Source: Tetrahymena thermophila SB210
Taxonomy: Eukaryota > Ciliophora > Oligohymenophorea > Hymenostomatida > Tetrahymenidae
Assembly: GCF_000189635.1 (NCBI RefSeq)
Contig: NW_002476161.1
Coordinates: 1-64,000 of the forward strand
DNA: 64,000 nucleotides
Direction of reading: 5' to 3'
Shown: piece by piece, positions 39,001 to 50,025 of the stretch
How the letters are laid out: each line of letters begins with the position of its first letter
Numbering within the stretch: the first letter of the stretch is position 1
Position numbers and translations under genes: made by a program
Notes under the pieces: generated by a model
The model's database searches: none
Seen by the model: the letters and a program-made list of their open reading frames with translations, nothing else
Told to the model about the DNA's origin: nothing

Positions 39001-41482
39001 TGAGCAATTTGATGAATACACTAAAGTTATGACAGCTATGAAGAATCTACAATCAAAAATGTAGGACATGACTAACTCGTTATACTGTTCTTAATCCAAT
39101 CCTTCTTCAACACATTAATCGTTTGTTTAAAACAAAGAAAAAATAAATTCAAATAGTATTTTATTTAGTGCTTCTAATAACAATAATAATAATAATTAAA
39201 GTAGTGGAAACAATTTAATGAGCAATCTTATAACACATGTTAATAGTAGTAATAGCAATAATAATATTAATAATATAAGCAATGGGAGTTAGCAATCATC
39301 TCTTACTTATAAGTATTAAAAAAATAAAGAGGAGTAATCAAATCAAAAAGAAAGTCATTAATTTGCTCAACTTAGGTAAGAAAATCATAAAAATTAAGAA
39401 TAAGAAGCAGCTCACTCTATGATTGATACATTAGAGGGATATGATTTATTTGAATAGCAGTTAAAAGAAGAAATTATTTAAGATATAAATAGAATGTAAA
39501 ATAGTTTTAATTAATCGCAAAATAGAGATGAATAATTAGAATATGTTACACATAACGATAAATTGAGTTTAAAATAAGTAGAAATTAAACTAACTTCTGA
39601 AGGAACTAAATTTGATAAATAGTAAAAAGTAAATTCTACTTCTCACTCACCTAGCTTGCAAAAACCTACATTAACTATATAATTTGAAAAAAGCTAAAAG
39701 AATAATTCTCAACAAGTTGGAAAACCTCCATAAAGCAGCAATAGAGACTAAATTGTTTTGTGTAATTAAAAATATCTTTCAGGATAACAGAGTAATTAAA
39801 ATTCAATCAAAAAGCAAGAACCTGTTAACTATTCAAACTACGTCTTGAAAACAGGATAAAAATAAAGCGAATTATAAGATTATTAAGAAAATGATAATTA
39901 TTACTTCTAGCATAACGAAAAAAAATAAGATTAATAAGAGCTAAATGAAATTGAAAATAATAAAAATAAATATTACATTTGTGATTCTGAAAAAAATTCA
40001 CCTGAAAGGTCAAAGTACTAATAAGATAGCTGTCTGTATTCCTAAGAAGGTAATGCTACCTCTCAATAAGAAAGTATCATTGCAGCAACAAACTAAAACA
40101 CTCCCAACAACAAAAATAACCATAATTATTCTAACTAAGCTAATTGTTCTACCTCGACTTAGCAGTTATCAATTGAAAAGAAAAACAAAAGAATTAAATC
40201 TTTAGATAACAGAGAATTAAGATTAATTTGCCACTCGGATGACGAAGAATATTAACAAGAATAAAAATAGTAAGAGAAGTAACAGCCAAAATATAATTAA
40301 TAAACCAGCATAAAAAAACCTTAAATATAAATTTATAATAATGATAATATTTTCATAGAAGAGGAAGTAGATTAAGATGTAGATTATTCATAATCAAGTG
40401 AAGCAAATCAGAGCAACCTAAATGCCGAGAGATAAAATGCCAACAAAAATTTGAAAAGTTTATAGCCTCCTTTGCCATAATAAATAAAAAATATGCATTA
40501 AAAAGCTAATAATGGTAGAAATCAAAGAAATGCTGATGAATTTTCATTTAAAAATCCTTCTCATACTGAGCATGAAGAAAATAATGACTAATTAAGCAGT
40601 CAATAATCTTTGAATGCTCAACAAAAATAGAATTTTGATCAAAAATTGAATTAGCTAAATCAGTAGAGTGGATCTGATTCTGAAAGCTAAAATCAAAGAG
40701 GTGATTCGAATGCAAATAAATATTCTTGTATAAGCTCTCTAAACAATATGGCATGCATCGAAAGTATCTAACTAGATTAAGATAATGCAGAAATACTAAA
40801 ATAAATGAGAGAGTTAGATAAAAAAATACAAAAAGAAAAATCTACTTATGAGAAATATCTGCAAAAATGCTCTAACTTCTCATCAGACACAGACAATGAC
40901 AAAAGTGCTGAAATTTAGTAAAATCAGAATTATTCATAACTTAAAGAAGTAGATGATCCTAATAATAAAACAACTAAAGAATTAACAGCTATGCTTACTG
41001 CATTTGATCTTTAATTTGAGCATTTGTAGTAAGAAAAATTAAGGATTTTAAACAACTTCAAAAGTAAAGATTCTTAAAAAACTTCACCTCTTTAAGCACA
41101 GAAAAATTATAGCTAAGATTTTGAAGAAAATATCAGTAATAATTCAACTGATTTTAAAATTCAGTATAAGGATACTTAAAATTTGATTAGAACTCCTCCA
41201 CCAGCACCATCAGCGTCTAATCAAAAATCTAAATATATTTTCAATACAAAATAGCCGTCTTCTCTAACAAATTCAGAAAAAAGTAACGATAATTAGAACG
41301 AAATAGATGTTCTAAGAAAGAGATACTAACAAACAGTACAAAGTATCTTAGGCAATGATAGAGGATTAGGATAAAAGCAAAAGAGCTAAGCTGAAAGTGT
41401 TTCATAAGTTAATCCAAATTAAAATTCTTAAAATTATAATACTAATTAAACTTAAGTATCATCTCACAGAGAAAGTTAATGA
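36013..41482 (+). CDS. Large coiled-coil protein with Q/N-rich flanks, about 1776 aa
   Basis: Three exons in phase: 36013-36221, 36277-38563, 38648-41482 (TGA). Residues about 1-540 are Asn/Gln/Ser-rich. Residues about 545-960 are long heptad-like helices rich in Glu, Lys, Leu and Gln (for example QKIDDLAQQLKEKDQFINEF and ELQEELNKS), continuing across the second intron into LFIEQLKHENRELRRNCD and the motif IWKAKYKKIQREMKEVNEQF. The C-terminal half is again Asn/Gln-rich, with acidic patches and one more short helix (ILKQMRELDKKIQKEKSTYE). The profile suits a cytoskeletal, basal-body or cell-cortex scaffold, but that is inference from coiled-coil content alone. The only two introns are short (55 and 84 nt). 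Confidence 0.82.
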
Positions 41483-42614
41483 AAAATTAAAAGAACCCAA
41501 TTAATTTTATAAAAAATGATATAAAATAAAAATATTTGATTTTTAGAAGAGAAAAATATTTTAAATATATATAAATATGAGTAGTTATCATAGGCATTCA
41601 CTGTAATAATTATAAATAATCTATTAAATAATAAATAAATCATCCATTAATTGGTTAGTTGAAAAAATGAAAAAATAAACGAAATATGTATATAGTTAAT
41701 TGCTTTACTTTTGCTTGTGTTTTATATAAATAACCAAATAATCAAATAATGTTTAAAATATAAATCAAATTATTTGTTTATTTAAATATTTTTTATCTAA
41801 AAGTAACTTGAAATTATTATTTTAAATTTTTAGTTAAATTTTATTATTTTTATGCTTAATTTTATAGTTTATTTTAAATAAACTTTAAACATTATTTTTA
41901 AGATAAAATAACATTATTTGTACATCAAAATCAGATATAGAAGTAATAATAATAAATTAAAAATACAAAATTTTTAATATATTTCTACATAAAAAATGTT
42001 TAAAGGATTTTTAATTAAGTGATTTAGAAATGATGATTAATACTATTAATATTAATAATAATTAATAAATCGCTTAAATAAGCTAACTAAAGCAATTTTA
42101 AAAATGAAAGAAAGATACTTTTTTGATATTTTAATAATTATTTTCTCTATTTTCATAAAATATTTTATAATCTTTGTATAATATTTTTCTATAAATTAAA
42201 AAAAACTTTTATAAATATTTATTTTTGCTATATTAATAAGAAATAACTAAATAAATAAATAAATTTTAATTAGTTGAAAACTTGAAAATAGCAAGAATTA
42301 ATAATATAGCCTTCATACAATATTATAACTTTTATCTAATTTTTATAAAATCAATAAAAATACTTTTAAAATAAAAAGCAAGTTATTGTTTATTTTAGCA
42401 TAAGTTTAATCAAAAAAATGTACTAGAAATTATTATTTTAAATTTTATGGGTAATCTTAAAATAATTTTTAATTTTATAGTTTATCAAATAAACAGTTGA
42501 TGAATTTATGAATTTAGGTTAAGTAATTTTAATATTTATAAAAAAATTTAATTTGGTATTCTGTTTTGCTGCTATTTTGAGCATTTGATTTATAGTTATA
42601 TATAAAACACTTTT
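41483..42614. other. Convergent intergenic region
   Basis: About 1.1 kb of very AT-rich DNA between the 3' ends of the coiled-coil gene and the SNARE gene. It is the expected position of two 3' UTRs; I see nothing else in it. Confidence 0.55.
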
Positions 42615-43326
42615 TCAATCATAGCAGTGCTAGTAGTCAAAACCACAAGCAGAAGAACTAATTAGCCAAGATATAAGAATCGTTATAATTGTTATAGCTA
42701 TCAATAAATCTTTATTCTTCCACCATTAATAGTATTATATGTCATATGATTCTTTAAAATCAATTTTATCATAAATTGGTAATCTACTTACTCTCAGTTC
42801 AATAATGCTATCTCTTTAAAGGAGCTCATTTAAAGTCTTTTATTCAATTTATACTATTTCTTCAAGAACTTGATTTATAGAGTTCTATTCTTCATTTTCG
42901 ACAGAGTTAAACTATTCGTATACTCTTTTAACAAAAATTAAATATTAGTAAATTAAACTTTACTAAAAATTAATGATCTTACTATTTTACATCATTCTTT
43001 AGAACTTTGTCTAGAGAATGGCTGAGGGATTCAGTTCTTTGTTAAAAATTAGTCTTTTCAATAAAGATCTACATAATTTAATCAAGTGCTTTCAATCCTT
43101 CTCTTTGTTCATATTAAATAGAGCAAAGAATGCAAATAATAAAATTATCATTATCTGATTTTATGAAAAACTTATAGTCTCCAAAGGTGTATATACCTAT
43201 AGTATTAGCTTATATTTTGCTTAAAACATCTTATACAATCAATCTAAAATTTCCTATAACTTCAGTATAATCTAATAATATAGTATTTTCTCTTGCTATG
43301 CAAATATAATAAAGATTTTAAGACAT
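42615..43326 (-). CDS. Longin-type SNARE (VAMP7/synaptobrevin-like), divergent
   Basis: Two exons, 43326-42983 and 42924-42615, giving 217 aa, the usual length of longin R-SNAREs. Residues 1-110 fit a longin fold (NLYYICIARENTILLDYTEV; FGDYKFFIKSDNDNFIICIL). Residues about 125-180 are a heptad-repeat SNARE-like helix (NSINQVLEEIVQIEQKTLNE), followed by a tail anchor: WWKNKD and a hydrophobic stretch (LLIAITIITILISWLIS) near residues 187-204, with a short Cys-containing luminal end. Such proteins act on endosomal or lysosomal vesicles in membrane fusion. By-eye alignment puts Glu where the conserved ionic-layer Arg should be, so function could be altered. Family assignment rests on domain order and the tail. 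Confidence 0.78.
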
Positions 43327-44396
43327 ATTGATAAATTTGTATTATTTTTTTATAAAATAGATAATTTTAATATTTATCTTTTTGTTGGTATATCTGATTA
43401 ATTCTACATACCAAAAACTTATCAAATATTTATTTGTTTTATCAATCTTCCAGACTACTAAATATAATTCTTACTTCACAAAAAAACAAAAAGATACAGT
43501 AGCATTATCTTATAAATAGCATAGTATTAATAAATACTAAAATTTAATAAAATTTTTTAGTAGTTAATTTTACCTGATATTTTTGAATGATATTGCATAA
43601 ATAGAGTTGAGAAGAAAATAAAGAGGTTAATAATTTATCTAATTAATTAATAAATATTTTAGTAAACTCAAAAAATAGATTTTAATAGTTTATTACTGGT
43701 AATATTTAAAGTATAATATCTTGAGATACTGAAAATTTTTATTTTATTTTTAATAAATGTTCATTTCTTATTTACAATAGTTTTAAATTCTTATCCCAAA
43801 TTTTATTTTTTAAATTCGATTAATGAACTTGTGTTTGATTTTTAATCAATAATAAAAAGAGCATAAATATTGCTTATTTTTTTGACTTCCAAAAATATTA
43901 AATATTTGATATTATTTTTTTTATAAATACTTTAATAATTTGTTTTTTGTTGAGGAATATTGATATTAATGGAATGTTTTAATATAGTTTAATATGTTTT
44001 TGCAATTAATAAATACTTATAATAATAAGGATAATAATATATTGAGATGTAATTATATCAATAATAATTCATAATTAATAAGTTAATGGTAAATATATGT
44101 TTGTGCATAGGTTATGCTATGTTAATTTTTTTGTAAAATTAAGTTGATTTTAAATAATAAAATTTGTTTAATTTATTGGTGTAACTATTTTTTATTTTAT
44201 TTTGTAATAATCTATTTAGCAAATCTTTTTTAAAAGCTAATTAATCACTTTATTTATTTATCTAATTACTTTTATTTGCTTGTTTGTTTGTTTGTTTGTT
44301 TGTTTGTTTGTTTGTTTATTTGATTGATTGATTTTTTTTGTTTGTAAAACTTCCTTTCTTCTTTCTTACTTTACTTTGATTTATCTTAATTTTCAA
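43327..44396. other. Intergenic region with TTTG repeat
   Basis: About 1.07 kb between the SNARE gene start and the stop of the MGNCC gene, both on the minus strand. AT-rich, ending in a TTTG/TTGA simple-repeat tract next to the downstream gene's 3' end. No gene seen. Confidence 0.55.
44279..44338. repeat. (TTTG)n simple repeat
   Basis: About nine tandem TTTG units followed by TTGA units and a T run, lying in the 3' flank of the MGNCC gene. Confidence 0.9.
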
Positions 44397-45107
44397 TCAA
44401 TATTTTCTTTTCAAACTGTTTGGGTTATATTCTTCATTTTCATTTTATTCATTAATTTTCTCCAGATCTAACTTTATATTCAGCTATTTTTTAGGAACTG
44501 GAGGACCTTAGTAGGGCTCATACTAATCTATATCATCAATGTATAGCTTGTTTTAACTACTATGATAGGATCCATTTTAATTATTATGATTATTATATTA
44601 ACTACTTTAATTTTATTAGTGATTGCTATTGTTTTATTATTATTATATTCTAGAACTATCAGGTTAGCTCTAGGTATGAACATTTTCGCTAGAGCTTTTT
44701 CTGCGGCGCATTAAAGGTTCATCCTGTTCGCTGTTTTGTGAGAATGATATTTCATTATTTATTTTATTTAAATCTATTTTGAGATTAAATTTATTTTTAA
44801 TGCTGTTCTACTACTGCTACTACCCCTATTCAGAGTGTTTATTATGATATTCATTTTCATATTCAAATCCATTACCATCTACTGAATCTAATTTGTCATG
44901 AAATCCACTTTCTTTTATCTCTTCATTAGCTAATGAAGTCATAACATGGTTGTTCTATGAATCATCTGCATTTAATTTGTTGTTTGTTATCCTGCTTGAG
45001 TTTAGTTATGCTTAAATATGATTTCCTTACGCTTTAACATTGTTTTGTTAGAGCACTTCTACTTCAAACTCATCTTTTGTTGAACTATTCTAACAACAAT
45101 TTCCCAT
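44397..45107 (-). CDS. Q/N-rich protein with MGNCC acylation-type N-terminus, 236 aa
   Basis: Single exon of 237 codons from ATG 45107 to TGA 44399-44397. The N-terminus MGNCCQNSSTK has Gly2 with a Ser/Asn-rich context and adjacent Cys residues: the classic layout for N-myristoylation plus palmitoylation, predicting anchoring to the cytosolic face of a membrane. The rest is hydrophilic: an acidic middle (FEYENEYHNKHSEQG), a basic Ser-containing patch (LMRRRKSSSENV) that looks like a basophilic kinase site, Gln/Asn runs, and a C-terminal segment DLEKINEQNENEEY ending in SLKRKY. I recognise no domain. It diverges from the DNA glycosylase gene. Confidence 0.82.
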
Positions 45108-45779
45108 AATATAAAATTTTATAAATATTTATTTCCTAGCCTAATTTTAAATTTATTTTATTTTTTTAAAGTATTGCTGGCCTTTTTACAATCTCAAGAC
45201 CTTCAATTAATTAAATATTGAAAAAAAAAATATCTAAAAATATTAATAGCCTTTTTAATTCAAATTTTTACTTATTGAAATTATAAAAAGTATAAAATGA
45301 GCAATGTTGCTCAAGAGAGGCTCTTTAAGTATTATATAAATAATGCTAACCATCTTTAGTTTGTTTTATTGATAAATAAAATTTTAAAGATATTCAAAAA
45401 CTTCAATAAATTAATAAATTTACTGACAAATATTTTTGAAATTTTGTTAATTTCTATTAATTAATTTTTTATGATAAAAATCATATTAAATAATTAAAAT
45501 TTATTTTTAAGCTTGAAAATCCATTTATCAAATGTCTAAATTATTTTTTTTTTTTTGAATAAGATAAAATTTTAAATATTATTTTATGGCTCAATTTGAA
45601 TAAGTTAAAAGATAGATAATTTGGAATATGGTATAAACAATTTGAGAAAATATATTTTTTTTTGGTTGGAGGGAATTGTGTTAGATTTTATGAGGAATAT
45701 TAAATCAGATTTATCGTTTAAAGGTTAATCAAATATTATTATTATTATTAAATTTTAGAAAATTTATAGATTTTAAAAA
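45108..45779. promoter_or_regulatory. Divergent intergenic region
   Basis: 672 bp between the head-to-head starts of the MGNCC gene and the DNA glycosylase gene. AT-rich, with a T14 run near 45543 and a short ATT repeat just upstream of the glycosylase start. It should hold both promoters, but no defined element can be named. Confidence 0.5.
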
Positions 45780-46561
45780 ATGTAAAAACAAAAAAGGCCA
45801 CAAGAAGATATTGAACAGCCAAAGCAAAAATCTATATCAGATTTTTTTGGAAAAAAGGCTAGCGCAAAGAAGGCTGATGATGATTAACTAAAATAAGTAC
45901 CAGATAGCTTTTATGAAAAAGATGTTGTGACATTAGCATAAGATTTACTAGGAAAGCTGATTGTTCATAAAACAAAAGATGGGATAATTGCATGCAGGAT
46001 AGTAGAAACTGAGGCTTATAAGGCTCCAGAAGATAAGGCGTGTCATGCGTATAAAAATAAAAAAACTGAAAAGACAAGCTCATTTTGGCTTCCAGGAGGT
46101 CATGTATATATGTTTACAATTTATAATAATACTTGGTGCTTTAATGTTGTTGCAGCCACAGCTGAAGAACCAGAAGCTGTTCTTGTTAGGTATTTATTTA
46201 AAATTCTTTTAAAATTTATTATTAACTTATTTATTTTTTATGTAGAGCTGTAGAGCCAATTAAAGGACTCCATTTAATTCATAGAAATAGATCCTCACTG
46301 AAATCAAATAAAACCGAAGATTTAGTTAATGGACCTGGAAAACTTACATTGGCTATGGGCATCACCAAAGAAAGAAATGGATTTGATATGAGAGGAGAAG
46401 GAAAAGATTTATTTATAGCAGAATCACCTGAAAATTTAAAAAAGTTTGAAATAATTGCAAGCAAAAGAATAAATATAGATTATGCAGAAGAGTGGATAGA
46501 TAAATATTGGAGGTTTACAATCAAAGATAATAAATTTGTTAGTGTTCCCTTGTAATTTTGA
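45780..46561 (+). CDS. MPG: Alkyladenine (3-methyladenine) DNA glycosylase with N-terminal PIP box
   Basis: Base-excision-repair enzyme that flips out and removes alkylated or deaminated purines. Two exons (45780-46189, 46246-46561) encode 241 aa. The catalytic region matches the eukaryotic AAG/MPG family: LAQDLLGKLIVHK, then RIVETEAYKAPEDKACHAYK with Glu78, Tyr80 and His89 at the positions of human Glu125, Tyr127 and His136, CFNVV with the conserved Asn, VLVRAVEPIKGL, and NGPGKLTLAMGI. Residues 16-23, QKSISDFF, followed by basic GKK, fit the PCNA-interacting consensus Q-x-x-I-x-x-F-F exactly, which suggests coupling to replication forks. The start is the first ATG, after an A-rich leader, and the 22 residues before the glycosylase fold are needed to include the PIP box. 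The single intron is 56 nt. Confidence 0.93.
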
Positions 46562-47411
46562 ACTATATTAATAACACCAAAATAGTAACAATCATAAATG
46601 TAAAACCTAATTAATAATAATTATAATAAATTTGTTTTTCAAATATAATAAAAATAATGAATTTCCCTAAAAATAAAGCTATAACTTTAACAAATACTAA
46701 TTATTTTAATAATTAAATAAATATTACTAATTAACTAGCCAATAAATATTAATCAATATTTACTGGTTTATTTGTAAGAAAGATTTATTTTAGTTTCTTA
46801 TTAATAATATTTTGTCTTAAAATCTTAAAATATAACTTAAATAAAATTCTAATTTTATTATTCTCAAATCTTTTTTATTATTTAATAATTTAAACTAAAA
46901 ATATTAATTTCATAAAATCATATATATTTTATTAATATTAAAAGTAATTAATTAATAAATTTATTTTGAAAAAATTTTAATTTTTAAATTTTTATTCATC
47001 TTTTAAACATTCGCTTATTAAATTAAAATAAATAATATGTAAGATTGCATCCAATTCAAACAAAATAAAGGAGATATAGCAATTAGTTTTTTTTATAGAG
47101 TAATAATAATTATTATATTCATGCAACATCTAATTTAAAATTATAATTTTTTATCAAAATTACCCTCTTTTTTAAATATTTAAAAAAAGCTAATTTATTC
47201 TTTATGAATAAGAAGAGTATTTAAAATAATTTTGGAAATATTAAAATAATTTAATAATTATTGATATATTTTAAAAGTAAAAATAGTAAATGTAAAAGGT
47301 ATTTCAAAGTTAAAACATCAAATACATAGCACACTCAAAAACAAAATTAAATTAAAACTTAGTTTATAGAAATATTTTAAATTTTCTAGGGCTAAGTTTA
47401 ACAAAAATAAA
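46562..47411. other. Convergent intergenic region
   Basis: 850 bp of AT-rich DNA between the 3' ends of the glycosylase and calpain genes. No gene or structured element seen. Confidence 0.55.
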
Positions 47412-50025
47412 TCATTTAAATTGAATAGTCTAGCTGAGAGAGAGTGCTGTTAATTATTTATAGTCTTTAACACGAAGAATTGCACAAGCATGCTTTCCAG
47501 GTGATAGAGATACTTTAACACTTTATCCATTAAATGGATTCTTAAGTTTTAAACCTCCCATCTTAGTGAACTTGAATTCACCATTGAGAATCTTATCACT
47601 TTTATTATTAATGGCTAAATAGAAGAAACCATCATCAGTTTAATCTAATAGGATCCATGATTTATTATCTGCTAATAATTTTTTTTATCTCTTGCTTAAT
47701 CTATTTGCATGGTCAAAGTATGCTTCGCTAATTACATTTTAGGCTTCTACTTTAGTAATTTCTGTAAATGTTACTTTAGAGGAACCATAGGCGCTCAAAA
47801 CGAATTCGTCAAAATCATTATTACGCCATTAAACCTTTGCATAAACTATATAGGTACCTGCTTCATAAATCTAATCTTCACTTTCTCCAGTCCAAACTTC
47901 TCTATCTTCTCTTTGCTAACCTTCAATATATTTAAATGTTCCATCACTTTCTTGCTTAGCAACTAAAAGAGTAGCTGTGGAATACTTGAATTCTTTTTGC
48001 TAATCCTTAGGATATTTTCTCTTCGATTTTTGATTTATTGCAAAGAAGTATCTACCTCTTTAAGGAATTTTGACCTTGAAAAATTTAGCTTACTTAGCTG
48101 CACTTTAAGCTCTTATTGATGCATATTCGAAATCATCATGGACATAGCAAATCTGAGCATCAGTGAAATATTTACGGAAATCATCGTAACTCATGAAGAA
48201 AATACCATCATTTTCAGCTCTTTCATGCACTTATTTTTTAAATATTAATTTAATTATTTTAATGAAAAAAAAAAATGGAAATTTTTTAACAAATTTAATT
48301 AAATTATTTAGATTTTGCAGATATTTTAAAATAAAATTTATTCATTTGCTATATTCTATTTTATCAAAGTTATTTAGATCTTATATTGAATGAATGACTA
48401 GTAAATTAACTAATTAATTGACTAATAAATGAAATAAACAAAAAATATTCTAATATTTTACTGCCAATAGCTCTCTTGTCATCAGGATTTAATTAATGTA
48501 ATTTAGTGTCTGAATCGTTCCAATCGCCAGTCCATTCTCTTTCTCCCCATGGATTTCTAAGCTTAACTAATCTTGTAACTCTGCCTTAGGAAGTGACTTC
48601 ATAAGCTCCTAGTAATGAATAGGCGTGACCATTAATAAGACCAAGCTTATCAAGTTCTTCTTTTGATGCTACATCTGTTGAGCCACATGTCATAGCGTAG
48701 TTATTCTTTTCTCCTATTAAAAGTTTTTACCACACTGAATCATAGGTGTTTTGGTCATCTAACCACAATGTTTGAGTACAAGCACCAGTGAAGTCATGCA
48801 AGCACTCTCTTGTCAAACCAGCTTCAATTTAATCGTAGGATCCATTAATCTTAGCCCAAGCCTTTTCAAGAAGCATAACCCAAATTTCAGCACCATTACC
48901 CTTAGTGAAAGAAGGACCTCTAGCAGCAGAAACACAAGGGAAGAATTGATCAACAATGACTTCTCTCCATTCACCCTTATCACAGATTTTTACCTAATTA
49001 GTAAATAAGATTATAATATTTGTTAATAATAATAAAATATATTACACAGTGGCAACCGTAGGGATTGGGCTTATCTAATGAGAAGAGATTTCTAATACGA
49101 TCTTTTTTTTTAAATAAACAGATATTACTAATAAGTTTACTATTTAAACTTTTCTGAAATATGTAAAGCTAATAAAATTTTTTTTTTTTTGTTGCATAAA
49201 CTCATTTTAAAATTTTGCAGTTTTTTAAATAATACCTGGCCATTCAGCTAATGAAGCAATACTTGAAAGGAAATAGCAATCTCCTAAATAACCCTATTTA
49301 ATGTCGTTAGGCTCAATAGCATCTTAGAAAAGAGCAAAATTGGTGTAGCCTTTAATATCTCTAGGACGAAGCCATTTAAGACCCTTCCATGAAGTTCTAC
49401 CAGCTTAGTTACTTCCTACTAAAGAAGTGAGTTCGGGAGGGAATTCATCATCTTTGAAATCTTAAACTCCTTGGACTTCACAGGTCTTAAGGGTTCTATC
49501 ATATTTAGAGTGGAGTTCTTGCTTAGTGCTCAATCTTAAGCAATTAAGGTAATCAGTAATACCTCTCTTAGCGTAATCATCAATTTGCTGTTAAGTTAAG
49601 TGCTTTAAACAATCGTAGGGTTCACCTTCGTAAACATCTCTGTTGTTTTCACGTTCTCTCTTTTCAACTAAAGCGTGAAAATTAACTGCTCCTTCTTCAT
49701 CTTCGGCTTAAGTATTTGAGATCTATTTTCCTGCAACTTGCTTTTGTGTTTAAGCAGGAGCTGGGGATAAAGAGGAGGGTGAAGTATATAAGTTGGTGTT
49801 AGGAGTATTTCCTAAAGGATTTGTAAGTCCTTACATATTTGAGTAGCTGACTGGGTTAGATGTGGAGCCAAAACCAGTTGTACCTGCAGAAGTAGCATAA
49901 GGATTAGGGGGAATACTAGAGCCTGCATAAGGTTAAGAGCCAGTACCTGAAGTATAAGAAGGAGTAGTGGATATCTTATAACCATTGGCACCTGTTTAGG
50001 CGGTGTAAGGAGTATTAGTGAACAT
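47412..50025 (-). CDS. Calpain-family cysteine protease
   Basis: Papain-like calcium-dependent cysteine protease, 731 aa. Four exons: 50025-49236, 49101-49046, 48993-48462, 48229-47412, all in phase. Residues 1-110 are Ser/Thr/Pro/Gly-rich low complexity. The calpain catalytic core (about 190-455) has the full triad: Cys250 in QGYLGDCYFLSSIASL, His405 in NGHAYSLLGAYEV and Asn429 in LVKLRNPWGERE. After DGIFFMSYDDFRKYF, two C2-like/calpain beta-sandwich regions probably follow (FFKVKIPQRGRYFFAINQKS; a related segment near the end with LSPGKHACAILRV). No EF-hand domain is seen, so it is an atypical rather than a classical mammalian-type calpain, as is common in ciliates. Codon use (AAG, GGT, GCT, CTT) suggests good expression. 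It diverges from the AP-1 gene. Confidence 0.92.
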
